A DNA stretch of 5,716 nucleotides from Chloroflexota bacterium. GTDB taxonomy: Bacteria > Chloroflexota > Anaerolineae > J036 > Brachytrichaceae. The position numbers were made by a program, and so were the translations under genes. The stretch is taken from the NCBI GenBank assembly GCA_021813225.1, contig JAKALH010000209.1:1-5716 (forward strand). Reading direction: 5' to 3'. This document shows positions 5,576 to 5,716 of this stretch, piece by piece (the stretch's first letter is position 1; the number at the start of each line of letters is the position of its first letter). The notes under the pieces were generated by a model. That model saw nothing but the letters and a program-made list of their open reading frames with translations. It ran no database searches and was not told where the DNA came from.

Positions 5576-5716
5576 TCACCCCTTGATCCCCGTCGTGGTG
5601 ATGCCTTCGGTGAAATACTTCTGCGTAAAGAAGAACACCACCAGGATGGGGGCGACGACCATCGCCGCCACCGCCATCGCCAGATGCGTCTGGGTGCCGC
5701 CTTCGCCTTTCAGAAA
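5576..5716 (-). CDS. Carbohydrate ABC transporter permease (MalG type), C-terminal fragment
   Basis: The last 46 residues and the stop (TGA 5578-5576) of an inner-membrane permease; the rest lies beyond the right edge. The fragment reads THLAMAVAAMVVAPILVVFFFTQKYF and ends EGITTTGIKG. A final transmembrane helix followed by a Q-x-Y-F-x-E-G turn and a short KG ending is the standard C-terminus of the MalG/UgpE-like inner-membrane subunit of sugar importers. It precedes the binding-protein gene in the same direction and presumably forms the translocation pore with a partner permease encoded further upstream. The family call rests on the short tail but fits the adjacent binding protein. Confidence 0.88.
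   Translation of the reverse strand, partial: FLKGEGGTQTHLAMAVAAMVVAPILVVFFFTQKYFTEGITTTGIKG

Noticed and set aside
5570..5582. GGGG-TGA-CCCC mini-hairpin at the permease stop codon
   Set aside because: A 4-bp stem with a 3-nt loop and no U-tract is too small to call a terminator in GC-rich DNA.

Overview
The window is about 60-65% GC. Every gene I can support is read right to left on the minus strand. The solute-binding lipoprotein has a lipobox followed by a long Ala/Pro/Thr linker with repeated TAAP/PAATAA units, and a 57-residue membrane peptide carries a similar Ala/Thr/Pro tail. That style, with the high GC and the set of families, suggests a Chloroflexota (Anaerolineae-like) bacterium. 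This is an inference from style, not a phylogenetic placement.

Layout in order of transcription: (1) 5716-5576, the last 46 residues of a MalG-type sugar ABC permease. (2) 5575-5435, a 141-nt leader with a perfect but orphan Shine-Dalgarno (SD) sequence. (3) 5434-3971, a complete family 1 extracellular sugar-binding lipoprotein. (4) 3970-3798, an intergenic region holding a strong intrinsic terminator (3912-3881), then an inverted repeat (3878-3861) and a perfect TATAAT (3853-3848), so transport and catabolic units are probably separate transcripts. (5) 3797-2520, a Gfo/Idh/MocA oxidoreductase with a cysteine cluster. (6) 2423-1686, a SIS-domain (UPF0309-like) sugar-phosphate-binding protein. 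(7) 1659-1486, a 57-residue single-pass membrane peptide whose 3' end forms a long hairpin. (8) 1383-1000, a RidA-family enamine/imine deaminase. (9) 954 to beyond base 1, a CtBP-type D-2-hydroxyacid dehydrogenase lacking only its final codons.

Together this looks like a sugar or sugar-derivative uptake and catabolism locus. The ABC importer captures the ligand, the Gfo/Idh/MocA enzyme probably oxidises or epimerises a sugar ring, the SIS protein binds or isomerises a (possibly amino-) sugar phosphate, RidA clears reactive enamine/imine intermediates, and the dehydrogenase interconverts a 2-keto and a D-2-hydroxy acid. The actual substrate cannot be read from the sequence. No RNA genes, insertion sequences, CRISPR arrays or attachment sites were seen, and no gap between genes exceeds 300 bases. 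The less ordinary points are the unlisted membrane peptide, the three-arm pairing pattern around its stop codon, the inverted repeat at the oxidoreductase promoter, and the orphan SD before the binding protein.
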